From: Mycobacterium sp. E1747
GTDB taxonomy: Bacteria > Actinomycetota > Actinomycetes > Mycobacteriales > Mycobacteriaceae
NCBI RefSeq assembly: GCF_001667775.1
Contig: NZ_LZJI01000114.1
Coordinates: 24,054-88,053 of the forward strand
Direction: 5' to 3'
DNA length: 64,000 nucleotides
Part shown: positions 17,779 through 25,581 of the stretch, one piece after another
How positions within the stretch are numbered: the first letter of the stretch is position 1
Layout: every line of letters starts with the position of its first letter
The notes under the pieces: model-generated
Seen by the model: only the letters and a program-made list of their open reading frames with translations
The model's database searches: none
Told to the model about the DNA's origin: nothing
Made by a program: the position numbers and the translations under genes

Positions 17779-18626
17779 GGGAATACCTCCAATGTGCAGC
17801 ACTTGACCGAACCGCCGCCCTTGAGGAGCTCAGATAGGTCGACGCCGACGGGCTCGAAGCCCGCGGCGCGCAGTTGCGCGGCGAATCCGGTTGCCTTGGC
17901 GGGCAAGACGACGTGCCGTCCGTCAGACACGACGTTGAGGCCGAGCACGAATGCGTCGGCGCTTCCGACGACGATCGCGTCGGGAAACAGCGCATGTAGT
18001 CGGTCCTGCGACGCGGCGCTGAACGCCGGCGGGTAGAACGCGACCGTGTGGTCGTCGAGCACGGCCAGCGCGGTATCGAGATGGTAGAAGCGTGGATCCA
18101 CCAGTTCGAGCGATACGACGGGGAGGCGGAGTGCCGCGGCGATTTCCGGGTGCGCGCGCCGGTCGGTGCGAAAGCCGTAGCCCGCCAGGACCGTTCGCCC
18201 GACCATCAACAGGTCGCCCTGCCCCTCGTTGATGTGACGGGTGGATACCGGCCGGTACCCGATGGATGACATCCAGTCGGCGTAGGCGCGCGATTCACCG
18301 GCCCGCTCGGCGAATCGAAACCTCGCGACGACCGCGACGTCACCGGCGACGAATCCGCCGTTGGCGGCGTACACCATGTCCGGCAGCCCAGGCGCGGCCT
18401 CGATCACGTCCACGTGGTGGCCTAGCCGAATATACGTCGCGCGCAACGCCTCCCATTGGGCGTGCGCGAGCCCGACGTCGACTGGCGTCGCGGTGTCCAT
18501 CCACGGGTTGATCGCGTACTCGACGGCGAAGAACGTCGGCGGCGTCATCGCGTAGCGGCGGGCGGTCGGCATGCGAGTGTGCGCGGTAGGCGCCGACGCG
18601 GGCGCTCCGACGTACTGTTCCATCAT
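17775..18626 (-). CDS. Dimethylargininase/arginine deiminase-like guanidino hydrolase
   Basis: The 283-residue protein belongs to the guanidino-group modifying (DDAH/ADI) superfamily. It has DMVYAANGG, EGQGDLLMVGRTVLAGYG with the acidic residues, the catalytic His in FYHLDTALAVL and the C-terminal nucleophile Cys in GGGSVKCCTLEVFP. It likely hydrolyses a guanidino compound such as dimethylarginine or arginine, yielding citrulline or ornithine for the next gene, rocD. The exact substrate cannot be decided. TACCGT at 18633-18638 sits six bases before the ATG and no Shine-Dalgarno is visible, so the mRNA is probably leaderless. Confidence 0.8.
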   Translation of the reverse strand: MMEQYVGAPASAPTAHTRMPTARRYAMTPPTFFAVEYAINPWMDTATPVDVGLAHAQWEALRATYIRLGHHVDVIEAAPGLPDMVYAANGGFVAGDVAVVARFRFAERAGESRAYADWMSSIGYRPVSTRHINEGQGDLLMVGRTVLAGYGFRTDRRAHPEIAAALRLPVVSLELVDPRFYHLDTALAVLDDHTVAFYPPAFSAASQDRLHALFPDAIVVGSADAFVLGLNVVSDGRHVVLPAKATGFAAQLRAAGFEPVGVDLSELLKGGGSVKCCTLEVFP

Positions 18627-18748
18627 AAATCAACGGTATTGGCGGTCGGCTGCACAATCAAAGGTTAGTTGTTGCGCGTCTATGCACGATTTATTGCGTT
18701 AGACTGCTGTTGGCATCGATTTATTGCGCATACCCGAAATGGAGGGCG
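18627..18748. promoter_or_regulatory. Divergent promoter region with CGATTTATTGCG direct repeats
   Basis: The 12-bp sequence CGATTTATTGCG occurs at 18687-18698 and again at 18717-18728, exactly 30 bp apart, about three helical turns on the same face. The region separates the arginine/ornithine operon from its likely Lrp/AsnC regulator, so the repeats are good candidates for the regulator's binding sites. A leaderless-type -10 (TACCGT) for the minus-strand operon is at 18633-18638. Confidence 0.6.
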
Positions 18749-19195
18749 ATGGAGCGTCTCGACGAGACCGACGCCCGCATCCTGACCGAACTGACCGAGC
18801 ATGCGCGGGCCACGTTCGCCGAAATCGGCGAGAAGGTGAATCTTTCTGCCCCAGCGGTCAAGCGCCGTGTGGACCGGATGCTCGACGCCGGCGTCATCAA
18901 AGGCTTCACCACCGTCGTCGACCGCAACGCACTCGGCTGGAACACCGAGGCCTATGTGCAGGTGTTCTGCCACGGCACGATCGCACCCGATCGGCTGCGC
19001 ACCGCCTGGGTGGACATCCCGGAAGTGGTCAGCGCCGCGACGGTGACCGGCACGTCGGACGCGATTCTGCACGTGCTGGCGCGCGACATGCGTCACCTGG
19101 AAGCCGCCCTCGAGCGCATCCGGTCCAGCGCGGACATCGAGCGCAGCGAAAGCATCGTGGTGTTGTCGAACCTCATCGACCGGATGCGGACCTGA
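18749..19195 (+). CDS. Lrp/AsnC-family transcription regulator
   Basis: The 148-residue protein has an N-terminal winged helix-turn-helix (DETDARILTELTEHARATFA through LSAPAVKRRVDRMLDAGVI) and a C-terminal RAM ligand-binding and oligomerisation domain (residues 70-145). Lrp/AsnC proteins sense amino acids. Divergence from the rocD/rocE cluster makes arginine or ornithine a reasonable effector, as inferred for Rv2324, which has the same length. The ATG at 18749 is preferred; a GGAGGG only two bases before it is too close to serve as a normal ribosome binding site. Confidence 0.85.
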   Translation: MERLDETDARILTELTEHARATFAEIGEKVNLSAPAVKRRVDRMLDAGVIKGFTTVVDRNALGWNTEAYVQVFCHGTIAPDRLRTAWVDIPEVVSAATVTGTSDAILHVLARDMRHLEAALERIRSSADIERSESIVVLSNLIDRMRT

Positions 19196-19202
19196 GAAGC
19201 CC

Positions 19203-19219
19203 TCGCGCTTCGCGCGAGC
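19203..19219 (+). terminator. Hairpin after the AsnC gene
   Basis: CTCGCGC and GCGCGAG form a perfect 7-bp stem with a TTC loop eight bases after the stop codon. There is no U run, as is common in mycobacteria. Confidence 0.5.
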
Positions 19220-19353
19220 GTAACGACACTGCGAATTTCCGGTGCATTTATCGCAGTGGGGTTACGCTCGTGGCCTCCGCGGCCGAATAGACGCCCCAGC
19301 CGTGCCGGCCGAGGTGCGGGATGCCGTCGAGATGCATAGGGCCACGGTCGATT

Positions 19354-19605
19354 TCATTCGGGAACCGATTCCGCCCGCACGTGTTCGAGCTGCGTGCGCA
19401 GGTGCTTGCGCAGGGTGTGCAGGCCAGGGTCGGCCCAGCGGTTGATCGCTTCGATCGGGTCCGCGGTGAGATCGTACAGCTCCCACTGGTCGTCCAACGG
19501 AGACGTCCGGTATGCCTGTCCCCCCGAGCCCATTGGCCGCCAGGTGCCCCACCCCCGTTCGGTCCAGGTGCTCGGATCGTCGAAGGTCAGCGAGTCAGGT
19601 GGAAT
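19354..19605 (-). pseudogene. C-terminal remnant of a sulfatase
   Basis: The minus-strand frame ending at the TGA at 19354-19356 reads [18 protein letters not shown], then GTWRPMGSGGQAYRTSP, DDQWELYDLTADPIEAINRW and finally RTQLEHVRAESVPE. This is the characteristic end of alkyl- or aryl-sulfatases, where DQWELYDL precedes the final helices. No N-terminal sulfatase domain with its CxPxR formylglycine site exists upstream, because the ecfT gene occupies that space and overlaps the fragment's first bases. It has no plausible start and is taken as a gene remnant left by a deletion or insertion of the transporter block. Confidence 0.65.
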
Positions 19606-20435
19606 ATCGTCTCGATCGCGACCGCGGCACCGCCCACCACCACCGTCACCGCGAGCGCCAGCCAGTCGGTCATTCTCGGCCGGGCTGGCGCGGCGGAGAG
19701 TTGGCCGATGCCGCCGCGGGCGGTGATCGCATCACCCATCTCGTCGGCGCGCCGCAACGTCACCACGATGGCGGCGGCGACCAAGTCGATCGAGTTGCCG
19801 GCCGTCTGCTTGACCCGGGCCTTGCGCGTCCGTGCCATATGGTTGGGCCGCAACCGACGAGCGGCGTAGAGCACCTGAAACTCCTCGATCAGCAACGGGA
19901 AGGCGCGAAGCGCCAAGGCCAGGGCCACCGCCCACTCGTCAACCGGGATCCGCACCAGCTTGAGTGGGCGTCCCAAAACCGCCAGCGCCGGGGCGATTTC
20001 GGCGACATTGGTGGTCCAGGACACCATCGCCCCCAGCCCAAGCAGAACGAGGGACAACGCGGTGATCCGCAGGAAGTTCAACGCCCCGCCGAGCCCCACG
20101 TGGACCCCGGCGATCGACACCATTGGACTGCCGCCGGCCAGCGCGGCCGTCACGAAACCCAATGCAATGAGGACCCACAGCCAGCGCGGGATGGACGGAA
20201 GCGCGCCGCGGGGGATGTGAGCGATCCCGATCGCCGTCATCACCAACGCGGCCACCGACCCGATCGTCACCCAACCCGGGTAGAAGGTCAGCAACACCGC
20301 AACACCGAACACCACGAGAAGCTTGGTGCCGGCCCACAGACTGTGGATCGCGGACCCCCCTGGCACCGGAACCAGCAGCACCACCGGGCGAGCAGTGCGC
20401 CGCTCCTTCCGCCCGGGGGACGTGGGCGCGGTCAT
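19587..20435 (-). CDS. ECF transporter T component
   Basis: The 282-residue membrane protein has five or six hydrophobic segments and the EcfT coupling signatures [24 protein letters not shown] and [13 protein letters not shown], which contain the Ala-Arg-Gly motif contacting the ATPases. It links the substrate-binding S component to the energising ATPases. The ATG at 20435 overlaps the stop of the upstream fused ECF gene (ATGA). Length and neighbours match Rv2325c, which is annotated for cobalt; the real substrate is unknown. Confidence 0.8.
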   Translation of the reverse strand: MTAPTSPGRKERRTARPVVLLVPVPGGSAIHSLWAGTKLLVVFGVAVLLTFYPGWVTIGSVAALVMTAIGIAHIPRGALPSIPRWLWVLIALGFVTAALAGGSPMVSIAGVHVGLGGALNFLRITALSLVLLGLGAMVSWTTNVAEIAPALAVLGRPLKLVRIPVDEWAVALALALRAFPLLIEEFQVLYAARRLRPNHMARTRKARVKQTAGNSIDLVAAAIVVTLRRADEMGDAITARGGIGQLSAAPARPRMTDWLALAVTVVVGGAAVAIETIFHLTR

Positions 20436-22480
20436 GCCACACCCCCCGCCGCAGCGGTGGTCGAAACCGTTTGCAGCGCACCGTTCTGCACGTGCAGGGT
20501 CCGCGGACAGACGGCTTCCAAACCCACGAAGTCGTGCGAGATGACGACCACGGTCAAACCCCGGTGACGGCGCAGATTCGCCAGCACCCGCAGCAGGCCG
20601 CGCTGGCTCCCGACGTCGAGCCCGGCCAGCGGCTCGTCGAGGATCAACACGCGCGGCGAGCACGCCAGCAGCCCGGCCAGCACCACCCGTCTCATCTGGC
20701 CGCCGCTGAGCTGATCGATGCGCCGCTTGCCCATCGTGGGTTCCAGCCCGACCGCCGCCAGGGCAGCGGTCACCCGGCCTTCGTCGCGGGGCGAAAAGCC
20801 CGCCACCGAAGCAACTTCCAGATCAACATGGCTGCGCATCAATTGCAGCCTGGCGGTCTGAAACGACAACGCGACCGCGCCGACGTGATCCCGGATCGGC
20901 TCACCGTCGAGCAAGCAGGCGCCGACCGTGGGAACGGTGAGTCCGGCCATGATCCACGCCAGCGTCGATTTGCCCGAACCGTTTCCACCGTGAATCAAAA
21001 TCCCGTCGCCTTGTTCCACGACGAAGTTGATATCGCGCAGCGCGGTTTTCGCCCACGGTGTCCCGCTGTTGTATTCGTGGCTGACCCCAACGATTTCGAG
21101 CACCGGCTTGCTTGGGCCGCGCCTGACCGCGGGGGCGGGCGGCGGGGCCGGAGCCGTCTCGACCATGCCGGTGTTATCCGGCGAATCACTGAGGTTGATG
21201 GTTCGGTCCGCCGACGCGGCCTCGTTGTCGAAATGAGTGATGTGCACCAGGGCGGTCCGATGCCGCTTGGGAAGGCCGGACAGCACGTTCAACAGAACCT
21301 CACGGCCCCTCTGGTCGACCATGCTGGTGAACTCGTCAGCGATCAGTAGCGCCGGTTCCCGCGCCAGGGCCGCGGCGAGAGCGAGGCGCTGCAGTTCCCC
21401 GCCGGACAGGCCGCCGGTATCGCGCTCGGCGAAGCCCCCAAGACCGACTTCGCGCAGCAAATGGTCGACGTCGACCTCGGTCCCCGGGGGCAGCCCCCAC
21501 ACCACATCATCGGCGACGCGGGTTCCCAAGACCTGGCTCTTCGGGTGCTGCAGGACCAGCGCCGTACCGCCCATCATCCCGAGACCCACCGCACCCGGGC
21601 GCTGCACGGTGCCCGACGTCGGGTGCCGGCCCGCCAAGATGAGCGTCAACGTGGTCTTGCCCGACCCGTTGGCGCCGATGACGGCGACGTGTTCCCCGAC
21701 CTGGAGTTCCAGGCTGAGCTCCCGCAAGGCATCTTGCTTGGCATTGGGGTAACGGAACCGCACCTTGTCCAGCCGCACCGGAACGGGCCCGATGGCGGCG
21801 TCGGGAGGCTCGTCCGGAGCGTCGAGCTTGTGCACATCCGGAACGTTGCCCATCCGGTCCAGCAGGCGAGAAAGCGCCCACCAACCGATCCACGACGACA
21901 CCATGACCCCATAGGTGACGTAGCCGAGCATCAGCCACGGCCAGTAATGCAGCCCGAATTCGAAGCACCGCTTCACGTCGGCGCCGAGCCATCGCAGGTT
22001 CACCCGGCTCAGGAAGGCGACCACACCGTCCACGTTCGCCGACATCACCTCAAAGATCAGATGCCGCAACCGATTCAGCACTGACAACGCACCCACGGTC
22101 GCGCCGCCGACGGCCACCCCGGCGATCAGGGACGAGACGAGCACGGTGGGCGTGCCCCTGCCCCTGCGCTTGACTAAACCGGTCAGGCCGCCGATGTAGG
22201 CGCAGTTGAGGACCGTCAGGAAGCCGCCGACTCCGGAGATGAGGAAGGCGATCATTCCGGCGGCAAACGTCGCGGCCAGCAGCACACGCAGCCGGTAACG
22301 GTACGACAGCAGCCCCATCGGCACCGTGCCCAGCAGCGCCAACCCTTGGGCGAACGGGATGACACCGGCGATGATCGCGATCACGGCGCAAAGCGCCCCC
22401 ATGACCGAGGCCTGTGCCAATTCGGCCGGATGTAAAGGTCCGCCCCGACGGCGCGCACGGACGGGGCGGCGGACATTCAC
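20432..22480 (-). CDS. Fused ECF transporter: membrane S-like domain plus two ATPases
   Basis: The 682-residue protein has a hydrophobic N-terminal domain of about six helices (residues 25-230, DUF2232/S-component-like), followed by two ABC ATPase domains. ATPase 1 has Walker [10 protein letters not shown] at about 266-274 and signature [12 protein letters not shown] near 357. ATPase 2 has GGNGSGKST near 497, signature LSGGQMRR near 589 and Walker [13 protein letters not shown]. Both nucleotide sites look intact. EcfA1, EcfA2 and an S-like unit are normally separate; fusing them leaves only EcfT as a second subunit. It matches Rv2326c (about 697 residues). Substrate is unknown; a vitamin or metal is typical of the class. 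Confidence 0.8.
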   Translation of the reverse strand: MNVRRPVRARRRGGPLHPAELAQASVMGALCAVIAIIAGVIPFAQGLALLGTVPMGLLSYRYRLRVLLAATFAAGMIAFLISGVGGFLTVLNCAYIGGLTGLVKRRGRGTPTVLVSSLIAGVAVGGATVGALSVLNRLRHLIFEVMSANVDGVVAFLSRVNLRWLGADVKRCFEFGLHYWPWLMLGYVTYGVMVSSWIGWWALSRLLDRMGNVPDVHKLDAPDEPPDAAIGPVPVRLDKVRFRYPNAKQDALRELSLELQVGEHVAVIGANGSGKTTLTLILAGRHPTSGTVQRPGAVGLGMMGGTALVLQHPKSQVLGTRVADDVVWGLPPGTEVDVDHLLREVGLGGFAERDTGGLSGGELQRLALAAALAREPALLIADEFTSMVDQRGREVLLNVLSGLPKRHRTALVHITHFDNEAASADRTINLSDSPDNTGMVETAPAPPPAPAVRRGPSKPVLEIVGVSHEYNSGTPWAKTALRDINFVVEQGDGILIHGGNGSGKSTLAWIMAGLTVPTVGACLLDGEPIRDHVGAVALSFQTARLQLMRSHVDLEVASVAGFSPRDEGRVTAALAAVGLEPTMGKRRIDQLSGGQMRRVVLAGLLACSPRVLILDEPLAGLDVGSQRGLLRVLANLRRHRGLTVVVISHDFVGLEAVCPRTLHVQNGALQTVSTTAAAGGVA

Positions 22481-22577
22481 CTCACCGATTCTGCCAGCCC
22501 GCGGCCCTAACTCGGCTCGTCACACACGACACTCCCGCTCCGATCCGACCGGCCGCCACTCGTCTCGCTTAGCAAAG

Positions 22578-22593
22578 CTATGGAACTATGGAA
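22578..22593 (+). repeat. Tandem CTATGGAA repeat before the MarR gene
   Basis: CTATGGAA is repeated exactly at 22578-22585 and 22586-22593, and a partial ACATGGA overlaps the start codon. It could be an operator for the autoregulated MarR protein in the divergent 115-bp intergenic region. Function is inferred. Confidence 0.4.
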
Positions 22594-22595
22594 AC

Positions 22596-23069
22596 ATGGA
22601 CAGAGTTGTCGAGACCGCAAACATCGGGGCCCAGCAGCTGGGAGCGGATCTGCTCGCCGTGGTGGCGCGGCTCAACCGGCTGGCCACCCAGCGCATCCAG
22701 ATGCCGCTGCCGGCGGCGCAGGCCAGGTTGCTCGCCAGCATCGAAGCCCACGGTGAAGCCCGGATCGGCGACCTCGCGGCTGTCGATCACTGCTCACAGC
22801 CGACCATGACGACGCAGGTGCGCCGGCTGGAGGACGCCGGCCTGGTCACCCGCAACGTCGACCCGGGGGATGCGCGCGCCGTCCGGATCCGCATCACCCC
22901 CCAGGGCAAGCGCACGCTCAACGCGGTTCGCGCCGACCGCGCCGCCGCGATCGAACCGCAACTGGCGTTGCTTGAGCCGGGCGACCGCCAGGTGCTGACC
23001 GCCGCCGTCGAGGTCCTACGCCGGCTTCTCGACAATGCGTCGCTGGCGGGGCGGCGCAACGCGCTGTGA
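22596..23069 (+). CDS. MarR-family transcription regulator
   Basis: The 157-residue protein has a winged helix-turn-helix: PLPAAQARLLASIEAHGEAR, IGDLAAVDHCSQPTMTTQVR as the recognition helix region, and RRLEDAGLVTRNVDPGDARAVRIRITPQG as the wing. MarR dimers usually repress adjacent or own genes and release DNA on binding small molecules. It is divergent from the fused ECF transporter gene, its likely target. It corresponds to Rv2327 by position. Confidence 0.85.
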   Translation: MDRVVETANIGAQQLGADLLAVVARLNRLATQRIQMPLPAAQARLLASIEAHGEARIGDLAAVDHCSQPTMTTQVRRLEDAGLVTRNVDPGDARAVRIRITPQGKRTLNAVRADRAAAIEPQLALLEPGDRQVLTAAVEVLRRLLDNASLAGRRNAL

Positions 23070-23149
23070 CGGGCGACCCACGTGGATGGACGAGGGTTGG
23101 CGGGTAGACACTAGGTCGATCTGACCGGTGTTGAGGAAAGGTGGCGGCC

Positions 23150-25504
23150 ATGCGGCCCGAGGCTTCCGGTTTCAGAGCCTCCCCGTTGACCGTGTGGGTC
23201 GGGTCGGCGCGATTCGACTTCTCACCCGGCCGCGACGTGATCGTCGGCTACGGCCCGGGCAGCGACATCGCCCTCGAACGCCTCGGAACTCCCACCGCAC
23301 CTCCCCCGGCGCCCCGCCCCGAAGTGGTGCTGCGATTCGCGGGCACCCACTGGGTGGCGATCGACCTGAGCCACAACGGCATCTTCGTCGACGGCGCACG
23401 GGCTTCGACGGTCACCATCCGCAGTGGTCACGCGATCAGCATCGGTGACCCACAGCGCGGCCCCCGGCTGGTTTTCGAAATCGCTCACCCGGCCGGGCCG
23501 CCCCGGCCCGGGCCGGCTCGACCGCCCGCCTACCCGCCGCGGCAAGTCCCGCCGCCTCCTCCCATCCCGCCGCAACCCACCGCCCCGACTGAGCGCGAGA
23601 CCCAGCGCATGCAGGTACTGCCGCCGCAGCCGACGGCGGCCGAACATGCCGATCATGCACAGCCGGCTCCACCCGCCCAACCGGTCCCGGCGGCGGATGC
23701 ACAGGTCAAGGGTCCGGGTCTCATCGAACGGATGATCACCTCGAAATTCCGCGTCCCGCGTCCGGCCGTCGACGCGACGGACGCCGGAGACTCCACCTAT
23801 CGATTGCCGCTCAAGGCCGAGGCCCGCACCCTCGGGATGACCGCATACCAACTGAGACTGACCGTCGACGGGCGCGACGCTTTGTCGGGCATCTCGTTCT
23901 CGGCGCGTCCGGGCATCTTCACCGCCGTCGTCGGGCCGTCGGCCACCCGCAACTCCGCCCTGCTCGGTCTGCTCGCCGGGACGGGGCAACCCAGCTCCGG
24001 ACGCGTCACCGTCGACGGCCACGACGTGCATGCGGAGCCGGCGTCCATGCGCACCCGCATCGGCATCGTCTCGGCCCAGGACCGCTTGCACCGGCAGCTC
24101 AGCGTCGAAAGGGCGTTGCGGTACGCCGCCGAACTGCGCCTCCCGCAAGACGTTTCACGAGACCAACGCGACAGGGTGATCAGTCAAGTCCTCGAGGAAC
24201 TGAATCTCTCGGAGCACCGGTCCACACGGATCGGCAAGCTTTCACCCGAGGTGCGACGGTGCGCCGCGCTCGCCGTCGAGCTCCTCACCAGGCCGACGCT
24301 GCTCGTCGTCGACGAGCCCACCGCCGGCCTGGATGCCCAGCAACAACGTCACGTCATGACGATGCTGCGGCGCCAGGCCGACATCGGCTGCGCGGTGGTG
24401 GTGGCCATGTCATCGCAGACGTCGTTGACGAACCTCGACCTGTGCGACCAGGTGTTGGTGTTGACCTCAGCCGGCGCGACGGCGTTCATGGGGCCGCCCG
24501 CGCGAGTGGAATCCGCGCTGGGCAGCGCCGACTGGTCGCAAGTGCTGGAACGGGTGAGCGCCGATCCCGACGGAACCCACCGCGCGTTTCGCGCCCAACC
24601 GCCGGCGGCTCGCACGCCGCCCGAGATCGCCCCACCGGCGCCGCCGCCCCCCGAAGCCCCGCGGGGACGGCAGGTCCGGTTGCTGGCTCGCCGCGACGTC
24701 CGGCTGCTCCTCGCCGACCGCCTCTACGTCGTGTTCCTGGTGCTGCTGCCGTTCGTGCTGGCGGGGCTGGCGCTGCTGATTCCGGGAGATTCGGGGCTGA
24801 CCCGGCCCCATGCCGGCGACGCCCACCCCCACGAAGCCATCGAGATCCTGGCCGCACTCAACATCGCCGCGGTGATCATCGGCACCGCGCTGACGATCCG
24901 CGCCGTGGTGCGCGAGCATCGCATCTTCCGCCGCGAGCAGGCGCTCGGGCTGTCTACCGTGGCCTATCTGGCCGCCAAAATCCTGGTGTTCAGCCTCGCC
25001 GCGATGATCCTGACGGCGATTGTGTTCGCCATCGTCATCGCCGACAAGGGCGAACCGGCGGGTCGCGCCGCCCTGTTGCACAACGCCACCGTCGAGCTCT
25101 ATGTGAGCGTGGCCGCGACGGCCATCGTGTCCGCGGTGGTCGGACTTGCCGTGTCGAGCCTGGGCAAGTCGCTGGGAGAAGTCCTGCCGCTGCTGCTGCC
25201 GGTGATCCTGGCCTCGGCGCTGTTCAACGGAAGCCTCGTTCAGCTGGTGAGCAAGTGGGGCTTGCAACAGCTCTCCTGGCTGGTGCCCGCCCGCTGGGGC
25301 TTCGCCGCGTCGGCGTCCACGGCCAACCTGCGCCGGGTCGACCCCTTGGCCGCCGACTGCCTGACGTGGACCCACTACAGCGGCTGGTGGCTGTTCGACA
25401 TGACGATGCTGGTCTTGCTCGGCGTCGCGGCGGCCGGCCTCACCCTCTACCGGCTGCGGCCCGGCAGCGCCAGACCCCGAGGTCAGCGCAATAAGAGGGG
25501 CTGA
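23150..25504 (+). CDS. FHA-domain ABC-2 transporter with degenerate ATPase
   Basis: The 784-residue protein has an FHA phosphothreonine-binding domain (about residues 5-115, with LSHNGIFVDGARAS), a Pro-rich linker (about 120-185), an ABC ATPase domain (about 230-450) and a C-terminal ABC-2 membrane domain with about six helices (520-770). The layout resembles the PknF substrate Rv1747 but with one FHA. The ATPase is odd. Walker A reads GPSATRNSA at 262-270, so the lysine is replaced by Asn and the glycines are lost. The signature is LSPEVR at 364 rather than LSGGQ. Walker B LLVVDEPTAGLD is kept. It is likely unable to hydrolyse ATP by itself. AGGAAAGG eight bases before ATG 23150 fixes the start. 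Confidence 0.75.
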   Translation: MRPEASGFRASPLTVWVGSARFDFSPGRDVIVGYGPGSDIALERLGTPTAPPPAPRPEVVLRFAGTHWVAIDLSHNGIFVDGARASTVTIRSGHAISIGDPQRGPRLVFEIAHPAGPPRPGPARPPAYPPRQVPPPPPIPPQPTAPTERETQRMQVLPPQPTAAEHADHAQPAPPAQPVPAADAQVKGPGLIERMITSKFRVPRPAVDATDAGDSTYRLPLKAEARTLGMTAYQLRLTVDGRDALSGISFSARPGIFTAVVGPSATRNSALLGLLAGTGQPSSGRVTVDGHDVHAEPASMRTRIGIVSAQDRLHRQLSVERALRYAAELRLPQDVSRDQRDRVISQVLEELNLSEHRSTRIGKLSPEVRRCAALAVELLTRPTLLVVDEPTAGLDAQQQRHVMTMLRRQADIGCAVVVAMSSQTSLTNLDLCDQVLVLTSAGATAFMGPPARVESALGSADWSQVLERVSADPDGTHRAFRAQPPAARTPPEIAPPAPPPPEAPRGRQVRLLARRDVRLLLADRLYVVFLVLLPFVLAGLALLIPGDSGLTRPHAGDAHPHEAIEILAALNIAAVIIGTALTIRAVVREHRIFRREQALGLSTVAYLAAKILVFSLAAMILTAIVFAIVIADKGEPAGRAALLHNATVELYVSVAATAIVSAVVGLAVSSLGKSLGEVLPLLLPVILASALFNGSLVQLVSKWGLQQLSWLVPARWGFAASASTANLRRVDPLAADCLTWTHYSGWWLFDMTMLVLLGVAAAGLTLYRLRPGSARPRGQRNKRG

Positions 25505-25581
25505 CTCGGTCGCTGACCAGCACCGCCGATTGGGATCGGGTTGTTATACCGGCGGCTTGAACCGCGAGATACGGTCGGGTT

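Noticed and set aside
19262..19552. Ninety-six-codon minus-strand frame
   Set aside because: It is out of frame with the sulfatase remnant that gives clear family sequence in the same place.
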